A stretch of 64,000 nucleotides of DNA from Ottelia alismoides (taxonomy: Eukaryota; Streptophyta; Magnoliopsida; Alismatales; Hydrocharitaceae): assembly GCA_037367405.1 (NCBI GenBank), contig JAZKJV010010627.1, forward strand, positions 1,178,001 to 1,242,000. The letters are read 5' to 3'. Numbering within the stretch: the stretch's first letter is position 1; every line of letters begins with the position of its first letter. Shown piece after piece: positions 1 to 9,827 of this stretch. Both the position numbers and the translations under genes were made by a program. The notes below the pieces were generated by a model, which was not told where the DNA came from, ran no database searches, and saw only the letters and a program-made list of their open reading frames with translations.

Positions 1-2978
1 AAGTTAAAATTCACTCCCCATCAGAATTTGCATCATCAAAACAATTCAAACATAATATCTGCGAGGTGCCAACCTTTCAATGACAATATAGGAAGAACTA
101 ACCTAAGTGATAAACATAATTACAAAATTCCGAAAAGTGGTTTCACATAGATTGGAAATTAGAGTTCCTATGATTTAAGTGTAGGATGGTGCAAAGCTAA
201 ATAAAAGGGAAGTTGGTACCTCCCACCTCTTAGCTGAAGATTTTTCTTTAATGTGGGGTTGACAGAGATGAATGGTTAAGTGTCGGTAATTAGATTCTAT
301 CTAAAATCTATTTATGTGTATGATGGAACAAAAACAACTACTCCATTCCTCTCTTCCGCAATGCTACTTATCCTTTCCAGGTTTGGAGTGGAACTGCCAT
401 CGAGGATTGGAAACTACACTAGAGTCATTTGTAGACAAAATCCCAATGTTTGACACAAATTTTTTCAATATGATCCCACTGATATTCTGACATATAACTA
501 CGGAAACTACATTGGATAAGAAGGGATGGCCACATCCCAAAGTTGAAGTTGAATTGCATGTGGAAGCCACATCAGTCCTTTAAACTTGATAGCTCTGTCA
601 ACCAACTTCTAGAACGCAACAAATAGAAGGCAACCTTGGGACTGGTAACGATATACATCAACCTGTGGATGACTGGATGGTACGCCTCGGCCATCTGACT
701 GCGAGCCTGAGTTAAGACAAATTCCATGAAAACAAGCTTGTTTTAGTTGCAACATTCTTAGTCATGTATCGCCAAATGACTGCAGTGAAGGAATGGGACC
801 TATACATATAGGGTTGTACAATGCTTATTTTGGTGGGAAAAAGGAATGCAGGCTTCTGGCGATTAGGTAACTTTTCCGGAGTAGGATGGCTTTTACCATC
901 ACAAACCATGACATGTACTGCTCTTTCTTAATTTGTATTTTTCAGAAACTATTTGTACAATTATGCTTAATATACTTTAATTCTCGGGTGATTTTCCAAA
1001 CAACTCAATGTCCACACCTTGCCATTTGAAGACCAGAATATAATTTACCTCTAAGTTTCTGTCTTTATTTTTTTTATGGAGATATGAGGATAATGGTGGT
1101 GGGATACTCCAAAACGAATTCATTCATAATCTGATAATATGATCTCCTAAACAGTTGTTCAACAATCCCTTTAAAGAGAAAGGTGGATTATAAAATAAAA
1201 TAAAATAAAATAAATAAGGTAATATGTGATTAATGACTGAAAATCTTCGTGATCAGTACTTTAACTATGAATCAGTAACTATGGATCACTATTGAATCAG
1301 GTTGTCAACAAAGGACGTAGATCTGTATACTCAACCACAGAAATAACTGAGAAAGATATGAGTAATAAAGGAAGGAAAGATGATGGTGAATAATTAAGAG
1401 TGCCGGTCACGGGGACCCTTACACCTGACTGTGCGAGGGTGCGGTGACCCTCAACTGGGATGAAGATAGGATGCCCAGTTAGGGCAGTGACCGTCAAGTG
1501 CATAGGTCTAGGATACCAGTCCTTTGTACGGTTTTCACGCGAGCTCGCAGTGTTTTTACACTTCATTGGGATCCAGATTTTTGACTGGTTCCGCTGACCC
1601 TGTTTCAGTAGGGTGCCTAGGCTGGAGGACCCTTGGTTTTGTTTTTCGAGCTCTGTTTGCCCGTACCGGTCATACCGATTTTTTGGAGCGACTTAGTCTG
1701 GAAAGTCTCTCCCACCCCTCTTAGGGGCGTAGTTATTGAGTATGCCTAGCCCTCTACTGGACCACAATTCCACTCAGAGGGCGAGACAGAAGAGTCTCTT
1801 AGGAGGCTTCCTCACCATTTGAGTTTTGGCTATTGTTCCGGTAGTACATCCTGGCCATGAGTTACTGTTAAGAGTTGATTACAACTGACCTGAGTTACAA
1901 TTGAGAATGGGTTACAATTGAGCTTGGTACAGAAATTATCATTCATTGTTGATCATCAATCATCGATATTTACTCATATCTTAGAACTACTATTGCAGAT
2001 GTCAGGAGAAGCTAGTGGATGTGTTGGGAATTTAGTTAGGATACATTATATTCCACCACATACCTACGGAGGCACCCCACCTCTAAGGTATTCTTCACGC
2101 CTTAGGCCCTGTTTGGTAGGAGAATAAGCCCCGGAATAAGGGGCCAATTCTCCTCCCGACACGGTTCCCAGTTGTACGACTATTCCCCATTATTCCATCT
2201 TATTTCACTCTTATTCCTATCTTTATCCCACCTTACCTACCTTTATTTCACCTTATTCTCCTTATTCCTATCCTCCAGCCGAACAAAGAATAGACCCTTA
2301 TTCTCCTTATTCCCCATCCTTATTCCTGCTTATTCCCGAACCGAACGGGCCCTTAGAGTCATAGTGTGAGGTCACACTCAGACCAAGACCACATGCTATC
2401 CACTAGGCTTGAGAATTTGATGTAGACAAAGATCAGATCATAGACTCATCATCTACAATCCCAAGATCCATCAACCGAGTTATAAATGAAAAAAAACCTT
2501 GATATGAATCATATAATTGATATATGAAAATGCTATACATGGAAAGTTATGAGGTGATGGACGAATGGAGGATGCTTATACGGAACAACTTGAAACCAAT
2601 TTTTATGCAAGTAGCTTGTTAAATTTAAATGTCAAACCCTATCTACTTGCTTGTTTTTGAAACCACTGAAATATCTATTTTATATTCTAATAGATTTTGA
2701 TTGTACCAACATTTGTTGTTATTTCTCTTGTTTCTATCATGTATGGCAGGCAAGGCGCATACATCGCAGTAGATTGACAGTTGGATGCCGAGCTTTCGCA
2801 ACTTCTATTTCGGTGCACATGTTATAGCTTTTGTACAAGTTAATGTAATTGCTTTTCTTTCTTTTCTATATTTTGGGACACGTGTACATTATGTATTTTC
2901 TTCTATTACATGTAATTGTATATGGAAATTAATGAAATGTGAATTGGTAACGCATTGTTGTTTATGTGGTTGATTAGT
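1..2978 (+). repeat. left (5') LTR of a Tekay/Del-type gypsy chromovirus, 5' end outside window
   Basis: This stretch is repeated, colinear and with scattered substitutions, at about 7878-15711. Without its MITE insertion it is about 2.73 kb, the same as the other copy without its insertions, so the two are the paired LTRs of one element. The window opens inside the LTR; the right copy extends perhaps 1 kb further left, so the full LTR may approach 3.7 kb. Homology stops at the sequence TTGATTAGT (2978 and 15711). No primer binding site follows; gag-like sequence begins almost at once, so the leader was probably deleted. No protein-coding capacity is credible here. Confidence 0.85.
2105..2352. 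mobile_element. Tourist-like (PIF/Harbinger) MITE
   Basis: A 248-bp insertion present in the left LTR and absent from the equivalent place in the right LTR (near 15094), which gives a clean empty site. It is bounded by TTA target-site duplications (2102-2104 and 2353-2355). The ends form imperfect terminal inverted repeats: GGCCCTGTTTGGT on the left and, reverse-complemented, GGGCCCGTTCGGT on the right; both continue into GGAATAAG-type repeats. A TTA duplication with GGGCC-GTTTGG-type ends is the signature of Tourist-like MITEs. The interior is pyrimidine-rich with many TTATTCC copies and no ORF of interest. Confidence 0.85.
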
Positions 2979-3009
2979 CCTCACCGACCTCCAGTAGCAA
3001 TAGACTTAC

Positions 3010-4154
3010 ATGCGAGGTCAGCAAGACGAGATATTGGCCCAGCAGACAGAGATTGCCGACAGACAGAATGACATAGAGATGAGGTTCAAGGAGCTGTCTG
3101 ATTTCACTAACCATCCATCTCAGGATGGAACACGACATGACCAACCACAATCTGTAGAGGTTCAACAGCCTCAATTCGATGATCCAAATGAGGAGATATA
3201 AGTACATGGAGCTGAGGATGGAGATTATGCAGGAAGCATGACTATGTACTCTTTGCAGATGAGGACACACACACGCACTCCGATATTCACATGCATTAGT
3301 CGGCTTTCACCTTCTATTAACGAGCCAATGTGCCTATGTTTGAAGGTGCTGAGACATTAGATGAGGCTGGGTAGTGACTAAAGATGGTGATGAAGGTACT
3401 TCATATGATTCGCGCACCACGAGACTCATGGTTATCTTTTATGGAGTATTCACTGACAACATTCATCGAGAGATGGGCGGAGGCGACCGTTTCCAAGATG
3501 GGATGCGAGCCCACATTGGATGATTTCGAGACGAGATTCAGATCCCACTTCTTTTCTGGGAAGTGGAAAGAGTCCCATTATCGATTATTTGCAGAGCTTC
3601 GTCAAAGGCGAATGACAACCATACAGTACTTCGTCCGATACACCGAGCTGTCTCGCCACACACCAGTAGCTGCTGCTTTTCTATATGAGAATATGGAGAA
3701 GTTCATCAGAGGGATGCGAGAGGTGGTACAGGAGGAGCTTGCTGGACTACGTATCACTTCTATCTCCGAGGCTACTGATGCAGTGGAGAAGTTTGAGGAC
3801 ATCTGTGACAGGCGTTTTGGGGGTTCGTCTGGAGCAGCACACACACCACATCGGTCATTCGGACCGATACGACGACCGTTCCAGCAGCAGAGACCAACCT
3901 AGCGATTTCATCCTTTAGGTTCGACATTCTCCGACAGTGTTTGCTCATCTCCAATGACTACCTTAGGAGTACTTGCCGTATGTGGCACCGGTTCAACACG
4001 ACCATCTGGGTCGCAGAGAGTAGAGAGACCCCCAGCAGGACCGACTTGGAGCACAAACATGTCCAGTCCACCTACCCAGTCAGTCAAATGTTACTTGTGC
4101 GACCAGTGGGGTCATTATCGGTTTAAGTGCCCACAGGCTTCTGGTGAGCCTTGA
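3010..4154 (+). pseudogene. gypsy chromovirus gag remnant
   Basis: Three in-frame pieces on the + strand. 3010-3201 is a polar helical N-terminal segment (starts MRGQQDEILAQQTEIADRQ). 3384-3902 is the conserved gag core typical of Tekay/Del elements (motifs FETRFRSHFF, YFVRYTELSRH, EEATDAVEK-like end). 3954-4154 carries the nucleocapsid zinc knuckle CYLCDQWGHYRFKC (C-x2-C-x4-H-x4-C). The pieces are separated by stops and frame changes, so the protein cannot be made intact. Gag would package the element RNA in virus-like particles. Confidence 0.85.
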
Positions 4155-4329
4155 CCGCAACCACAACCATCACAGCTACATGCGCATTGTACTAGGAGTT
4201 TCTTTGGCAGAAACTCCAACTTCAGGAGGCCGCCGAGATAGACATAGAGCGTGGTCGGTTCGAGTACTACACCAGCTAGACTTGGACAGTTATATGCAGT
4301 GACCGAGGAGCAGGTACTATCATCAGCTA

Positions 4330-4640
4330 CTGTGATGAAAGGTATGGTCTCTATTATGAGCTGACCTTTCCATGTTTTTTTTGGTTCTGGAGCGACACAT
4401 TCCTCTATTGCTTCGAGATTACTAGCTTCATTGGGTAGAGATGCAGAGGCCCTGTAACCTCTTTATCACATCCATGGGCCAGGTGGCTAGTAATTCGTTA
4501 TTTCACTGATAACCAGAGACTTACCAATGCTGATTGGCGATCACGAGATGATCGTAGATTGTCTGCTACATCTTGATGAGTTTGATTTGATTTTAGGCAT
4601 GGATTGGTTGTCAGCTCATCATGCATTAGTTGATTGCTTT
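4330..4640 (+). pseudogene. gypsy aspartic protease remnant
   Basis: Translation around 4380 gives FGSGATHSSIAS, which matches the active site of retropepsins (usually F-D-S-G-A-T-H), with the catalytic Asp replaced by Gly. Further on, a frame encodes LDEFDLILGMDWLSAHHALVDC (4565-4635, first 20 residues quoted loosely), the typical protease C-terminal strand (DVILGMDWL family pattern). Several stops interrupt it. The loss of the catalytic Asp shows that it is dead. Confidence 0.75.
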
Positions 4641-4654
4641 AAGAAAAATGTTTA

Positions 4655-5005
4655 GGAGCGGTACTGATGCAACGAGGTCACGTGATTGCTTACGCATCAC
4701 ATCAGTTGAGGTCGCATGAGCGGAATTACCCCACTCATGACTTAAAGCTGGCAGCAGTTGTCTTCGCCTTGAAGATCTGGCGCCACTATCTCTATTAGGT
4801 GAATTTCGAGATTTTCACATATCACATGAGTTTGAAGTATATCTTTGATCAGAAGGAGCTGAATATGAGACAACGCAAGTGGCTTGATCTACTGAAGGAT
4901 TACGACTGCACGATCTCTTACCACCCCGGTGAGAAAAACGTGGTGCTTGATGTGCTGAACATGAGAGGTCATGCAGAGGGTACGATAAACTGGCTATACA
5001 TATGA
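4655..5005 (+). pseudogene. gypsy RNase H remnant; reverse transcriptase core missing
   Basis: Reading frames give [20 protein letters not shown], then [17 protein letters not shown], a stop, and FEIFTYHMSLKYIFDQKELN and WLDLLKDYDCTISYHPGEKN. This is the RNase H-like domain that normally follows the reverse transcriptase. The protease C-terminus ends near 4640 and RNase H starts near 4655, so the palm and fingers of the reverse transcriptase (normally several hundred residues, with YxDD) have been removed by an internal deletion. Confidence 0.85.
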
Positions 5006-5213
5006 TATGCTCGCAACTTTGACTGATCGGCATCCTCAAGAGAGTGCTTCCACATCTATTGTCGTACCTTCATGATTCATCAATCTTTGGGAACGCATAA
5101 TAAAAGGATAGAGGACAACTACTTGGATCCGAGATAATACATACGTGCCATTAAGGATGAATTTGATGATTTTATTGTGACAGTCCATTTTGTAGAAGGA
5201 TGGTCAGGTCGTT

Positions 5214-6310
5214 GTGCCCAACGATGAGCAGTTATGCAGAGATATTCTTGATGAGGCACACAGTTCACGATTGTGTATTCATCTTGGCAGCATGGAGATG
5301 TATCGTGATCTACGTCGACATTTTTGGTGGGACGGGATAAAGCGCGATGTGGCACATCATGTTAGCAGATGTATGACCTGTCAGATGGTCAAGGCTAAGT
5401 ACAAGAGACCGTCATGGTTATTACAGTCTCTCCCCGTTCCTGAGTGGAAGCAGGAGAGTATCTTTATGGATTTCGTAACTGGACTGCCAAGGATACTCGG
5501 TGGCCATGCTGCTATTTGGGTCGTTGTTGACAGGTTGACCAAGTCGGCCCATTTTATACCTGTCAGCATGACATACACTTCATCTAGATTGGCCAGATTA
5601 TATGTGCAGAATATCGTTAGACTTTCATGGTATACCACATGAGGTAGTGTCTGACGGAGACTCGAGGTTTACATCTCACTACTGCATCAGTTCATGTCAG
5701 CACTACAGACATTGCTGAAGATGAGTTCCGTATATCATCTGCAAACTGACAAATGGAGATCACATCATACAGACACTTGAGTAATTGCTACATGCATGCA
5801 CTTTTGAGTGGAAAGGTATCTCAAAGGACCACCTGCCATTGGTAGAATTCACGTACAACAACAACAATCATTCCAGTATTGACATGGCACCATTCGATTC
5901 ATTATACGGATGGAGATGCCTCACACCTCTCAGTTGACGTGAGGTAGGAGACCATGCTATTTACTCCGTAGATCTCTAAGAGGAGATTGCAAGGGCTTTT
6001 GATCTAGTGAGACGGAAGCTTCTGACGGCATAAAGCCGCCAGAAGAGCTATGCAGATTGTCAGAGAAGAAAATTGAAGTTTCAGGTAATTCGATCATGTC
6101 CTCTTAAATCCATTTTCAAATATAACTTATCAATATTCAACCTAATCTTTCACACTGATGAAATTCCTATAAATACAGGTGGAAGATTGGGTGTTCCTAC
6201 GAGTATCTGCCATGAAGGGAGTACATGGATTTGGTATTCGTGGTAAGTTGGCGCCGCGATATGTTGGACCATTCAAGATCATTGCTCCTGTAGGGAAGGT
6301 GGCCTACAGA
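5214..6310 (+). pseudogene. gypsy integrase remnant (HHCC, core, GPF/GPY C-terminus)
   Basis: An open frame 5214-5642 carries the zinc-binding HHCC module (DEAHSS, CIHLGS, CMTCQMVKAKY) and the start of the catalytic core with its first Asp (FMDFVTGLPR). Beyond 5642 the core is recognisable in broken frames: VSDGDSRFTSH (second Asp), VEFTYNNNNHSSIDMAPF. The expected third acidic residue (the E of the Q-x-ER-x-IQ motif) is not visible. The C-terminal GPF-type module follows at 6179-6300 (RGKLAPRYVGPFKI). Integrase would insert element cDNA into chromatin. It is inactive because of stops. Confidence 0.85.
6085..6178 (+). other. GT-AG intron-like insertion inside the integrase C-terminus
   Basis: The frame reads RRKLKFQ up to 6084, is interrupted by 94 bp, and resumes in the same phase with VEDWVFLRVSAMKGV at 6179. 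The inserted DNA begins GTAATTCG and ends AAATACAG, is AT-rich, and contains branch-point-like CCTAATC and CACTGATG near 6141-6160. In related elements these two peptides are continuous. So it behaves as a phase-0 spliceosomal intron; a small unrelated insertion is the alternative. Confidence 0.6.
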
Positions 6311-6429
6311 TAGCCCTTCCTCCACACCTTTCAGTCATACACGATGTCTTCCACATATCCAACCTGAGAAAGTATGTTCACGACCTACAACGCATCATCA
6401 GCTATGAGAATCTTGACATGGAGCCTGAC

Positions 6430-6590
6430 TTGACATACAAGGAGTGGGTAGGGTAGATACTTGACAATGCTTTAAATAAGCTTCACAACAAAGAGATTTC
6501 CTTAGTCAAGGTGCTATGGCATCGACATAGTGTCGAAGAAGCGACATGGGAGACTGAAGCAGACATGCGGGCATGATACCCGCAGCTCTT
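6430..6590 (+). pseudogene. chromodomain remnant at the C-terminus of gypsy pol
   Basis: The frame yields EISLVKVLWHRHSVEEATWE, the core of the CHR/CHD chromodomain found at the integrase C-terminus of chromoviruses, where it guides integration to heterochromatin. Two in-frame stops (after GVG and after ADMRA) break it. It follows the HDVFHISNLRKYV-type linker seen around 6345-6380. This domain, with the long LTRs, is why I place the element in the Tekay/Del group. Confidence 0.8.
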
Positions 6591-7877
6591 TTCAGGTAAT
6601 CGTCAAAATAAGTCCATTTAATTATATACATGTTGAAAAGAACATGGCTTGTTTTTCCTTTGAGGTTTTTATGGGATCAAAATCCTTTGAGGTTTTTATG
6701 GCAAGATGATACTTAGATAAAACACTTAGTGACATTGACCCGAGTCTCGAGGATGAGACCCCCTCTGAGGTTTTTATATTTGTGATATATGACTGAGTAA
6801 CCCGAATCGATTAGGGTCCATTTGATACGATAAAACTATCGATTAATATTAAATGATTTAAATCGATTAATAAATCGTAAATCAAAAGTCGTTTGGCAAA
6901 AAGCGATCGTCTCGTGAAGCGTGCCATGATGCCATCAGAAAAATCGTAACACAATTTGAAACAGTAAAAATAATTCGAGACCATTAGAAAATTCGTCTCG
7001 ACGAAATGAGACCAACGAAATCGATCGTTCGTCGATGGGATGCCTTTTTATAATTTAAAATTGCAAAATTTGATAAAAAACCAGGACCGTATTTCGTCAA
7101 TTTCTGTATCCATCTTGGATCAGAAAAGTATGAATTTTTATATCGTTTGATCATCATGTATAGACGATCGAAACATGTTATTGTGCATCAGAATCAGAAA
7201 TATGAGGTGGAATTGCGAGCGACTTTGGTATCCATAGAAGAGAAAAAAAAGAAAATAAAATTTTTATTTTACAAATTCCAGCTCATTTCAGACATGGCTT
7301 TCCTCTCTCCTCCACTTGGCAAAACCAAGGCTCCTCTCCTTGGTTATATAACAACAAACCCCACCCTCTTTATTCTTCGCGATTTTCTCCCAACACCTCC
7401 CCCGTAAGATCCCAAATCCCTTCTCTCCCAAGCTTTGCTGTTGTCCTGGAGGTATTGTTTAGCAGCTCTTTAGCTGTTGTGCTGCTCCATTTCCTCCAGG
7501 AGCTCCTGGAGATCGCTGCTGCTGCACCCAAAGCTGCATGGAGCCCCCCTGCTGCTCCCATTTGGCTGGAGCTGTTGTCCAACAATAGCTTGAGCTACTG
7601 TAGCTGATCAAGCTGCAGCTTCAGCATCCATATGCTGCTCCAAACCTTCCTGTTGGAAGCTATTTCTTGGAGTTGTTGCTCCGTCATTTCTGGAGCTGCT
7701 CTCCTTCCCACTTAGTGATGTTGCTTCTCTTCTCCAAAGGATCACTGCATGCATGCCATTTGATCCTCCAATCTTGGAGGATCCAAGGTACAATTCTTCC
7801 CCTCCTCTTGCTGCCATCCATGTGATTCTAAAATCTAATTCAAGACCTATCTCTTAAGCCCCTGATTTCTAAATTAA
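6590..7877 (+). repeat. 3' untranslated end and U3 start of the gypsy right LTR
   Basis: A stretch without credible genes between the chromodomain and the point where homology to the window start begins. It repeats TTTGAGGTTTTTATGG-like words (6660-6775), then is AT-rich with TCGATTAAT palindromes (6830-6890). A promoter-like segment has a TATA motif in GGTTATATAACA (about 7342) followed by a CT- and GCTGCT-rich region (7400-7820), consistent with an LTR promoter. The exact LTR start and polypurine tract were not identified because the matching part of the left LTR lies outside the window. Confidence 0.45.
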
Positions 7878-8113
7878 AAGTTAAAATTCACCCCCATCAA
7901 AATTGCATCATCAAAACAATTCAAACATAATATCTGCCAGGTGCCAACACTTCAATGACAATATAGAAAGAACCAACCCAAGTGATAAACATAATTACTG
8001 AATTCGGAAAATTGGTTTCAAGCAGATTGGAAATATGAATTCCTATGATTTGAGTATATGATGGTGCAAAAGTAAATAAAATGGAAGTTGGTACCTCCCA
8101 CCTCTTAGCTGAA

Positions 8114-8273
8114 GATTTTTCTTTAATGCGGGGTTGACAAAGATGAATGGTTAAGTGTCGGTAATTAGATTCTATCTAAAATCTATTTAGATAGATTTTT
8201 CTTTAACGCGGGGTTGACAAAGATGAATGGTTAAGTGTCGGTAATTAGATTCTATCTCAAATCTATTTATGTG
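8114..8273. repeat. 80-bp tandem duplication within the right gypsy LTR
   Basis: The unit beginning GATTTTTCTTTAA occurs at 8114-8193 and again at 8194-8273 with only a few changes; the left LTR has it once (about 237-316). It arose after the two LTRs were formed. Confidence 0.85.
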
Positions 8274-8541
8274 TATCATGGAACACAAACAACTACTCCA
8301 TTCCTCTCTTCCCCAATGCTACTTATCCAGTTATCCTTTCCCGGTTTGGAGTGGGATTGCCATCGAGGATTGGAAACCACACTAGAGTCATTTGTAGACC
8401 AAATCCCATTGTCTGACTCAAATTTTATCAATATGATCCCACTGATATTCTGACATGTAACTACAACTACAGAAACTACATTGGATGAGAAGGGACGACT
8501 ACATCCCAAAGTTGAAGTTGAATTGGATGTGGAAGCCATAT

Positions 8542-8684
8542 TGTTGACGCATTTATATTAACTGTACCTCTTTGTTATTTTATTTTTCTGTTATCCTCTT
8601 TATGTAATTTACTCATAGGCTACTCCCCTATATAAGAGAGCCTAGGGCTTATGGAATAGAACAAGTCATTTGGTTTTCCCAACA
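8542..8684 (+). repeat. 5' LTR of the copia element
   Basis: 143 bp with TG...CA ends. It contains a TATA box (TATATAAG, 8629-8636), the probable promoter, and is followed directly by the primer site. Confidence 0.95.
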
Positions 8685-8696
8685 TGGTATCAGAGC
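8685..8696 (+). promoter_or_regulatory. copia primer binding site
   Basis: TGGTATCAGAGC, the standard plant LTR-element site complementary to the 3' end of initiator tRNA-Met, directly abuts the 5' LTR. Reverse transcription would start here. Confidence 0.95.
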
Positions 8697-9242
8697 GACG
8701 GTCCTAGACCGGAGTTCTCGAAACCCTAACCTTAGCCCACCCCACCCGCCGGCCTCTCTCTCCCCTCTCTCTCTACTCGGCACCGCCTACCTCCGATCGC
8801 CTACGGCGGTGTTCTTCTCCGATCGTCTGCGCGCACTCCAGCCCTAGTAGCGCACTGCCTGTGCGCATCGGTGCGCGCGTGTGCGTACTCCAGTCCTTCA
8901 GCCCTGTGCGCACTCCAGCCCTAGCGCCTGCGCGCTCCAGCCCTAGCGCCTGCGCGCTCCAGCCGTGCACCTGTGCGCATCTGTGCGCATTGGTGCGCGA
9001 GATCCGTGCGCATTACAGTAGCGCACTGTGCGTCTCTTCGTCTCAGTTGCACACGCGAGTAGCGTGTTCTTGTCGCCCCTGCGTGTGAACTCTGTGCGCG
9101 CGTATCCAGACCGTATCCAGACCGTAGCGCGCACATATTCATGGGGATAGTTGCTTGACGTCTACACATGCAACTAATCCCGTCTATGTCATTGTAGACA
9201 AAGATTATCTTCTGTCAGTCGCTCTAGTCTTCCGTCTCCAGT
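8697..9242 (+). repeat. copia leader with GTGCGC-rich and 22-bp tandem repeats
   Basis: A GC-rich untranslated leader in an otherwise AT-rich window. A 22-bp unit CTCCAGCCCTAGCGCCTGCGCG starts at 8913 and repeats at 8935 with a partial third copy, and GTGCGCA/TGCGCG words recur to about 9130. No coding frame is supported until the ATG at 9243. Confidence 0.7.
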
Positions 9243-9827
9243 ATGTCAGACAACAAGGCAGATATCCCGTCTATTGGCGCATTTCGTGGTCCAGCGCCCA
9301 TTGTCAAGATGGATGGTACGAACTATGAACTGTAGGCAATGCAGTTCATCAGTATGATGAAGTCTACAGGTAAGAAGCACATCCTTACCGAACCTGAGCC
9401 TGCAGAGAAGACTGGAGTCCATGCCTCATGGGAGGCAGATGATGCATATGCCAAGGTCTGGCTATCTGGCACATTGGCTATCGAAATTGCCAATGACATT
9501 CTACATCAACCCACAGCCAAAGACATGTGGGATATTCTGGCGGCGACATATTCTCAGGCAAAGAACGAAACGAAGATCCTGCAACTGCAGCATGATATAT
9601 TCACAATAAAGCAGAATGGCCGTCCTTTACATTCTCTCTACACATCACTGAGAGGGATGTTCGAGAAGCTCTATAGCTTCATGCCCCTTACTGCCACGCC
9701 AGAACAACAGAAGACATACAGGAATGCGACGATGGTGGGTGTGTTTCTCGCTGCACTCGATCCAGAGTATGAGGCAGCACGGTCTCAGATTTTGGCAGAT
9801 TTGACTATTCCTCCTCAGCAGCTGTGA
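9243..9827 (+). pseudogene. copia gag, N-terminal part, with a premature stop
   Basis: The ATG at 9243 opens a frame beginning MSDNKADIPSIGAFRGPAP that stops after 30 codons at a TAG (9333-9335) just after NYEL. A Trp (TGG) is usual at this place in copia gag, so one G-to-A change explains it. The same frame continues open 9336-9827 with typical UBN2/gag features (TYSQAKNETKILQLQHDIF). It ends at a TGA (9825-9827) that overlaps the next frame, showing a one-base loss. Gag would form the particle. Confidence 0.85.
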
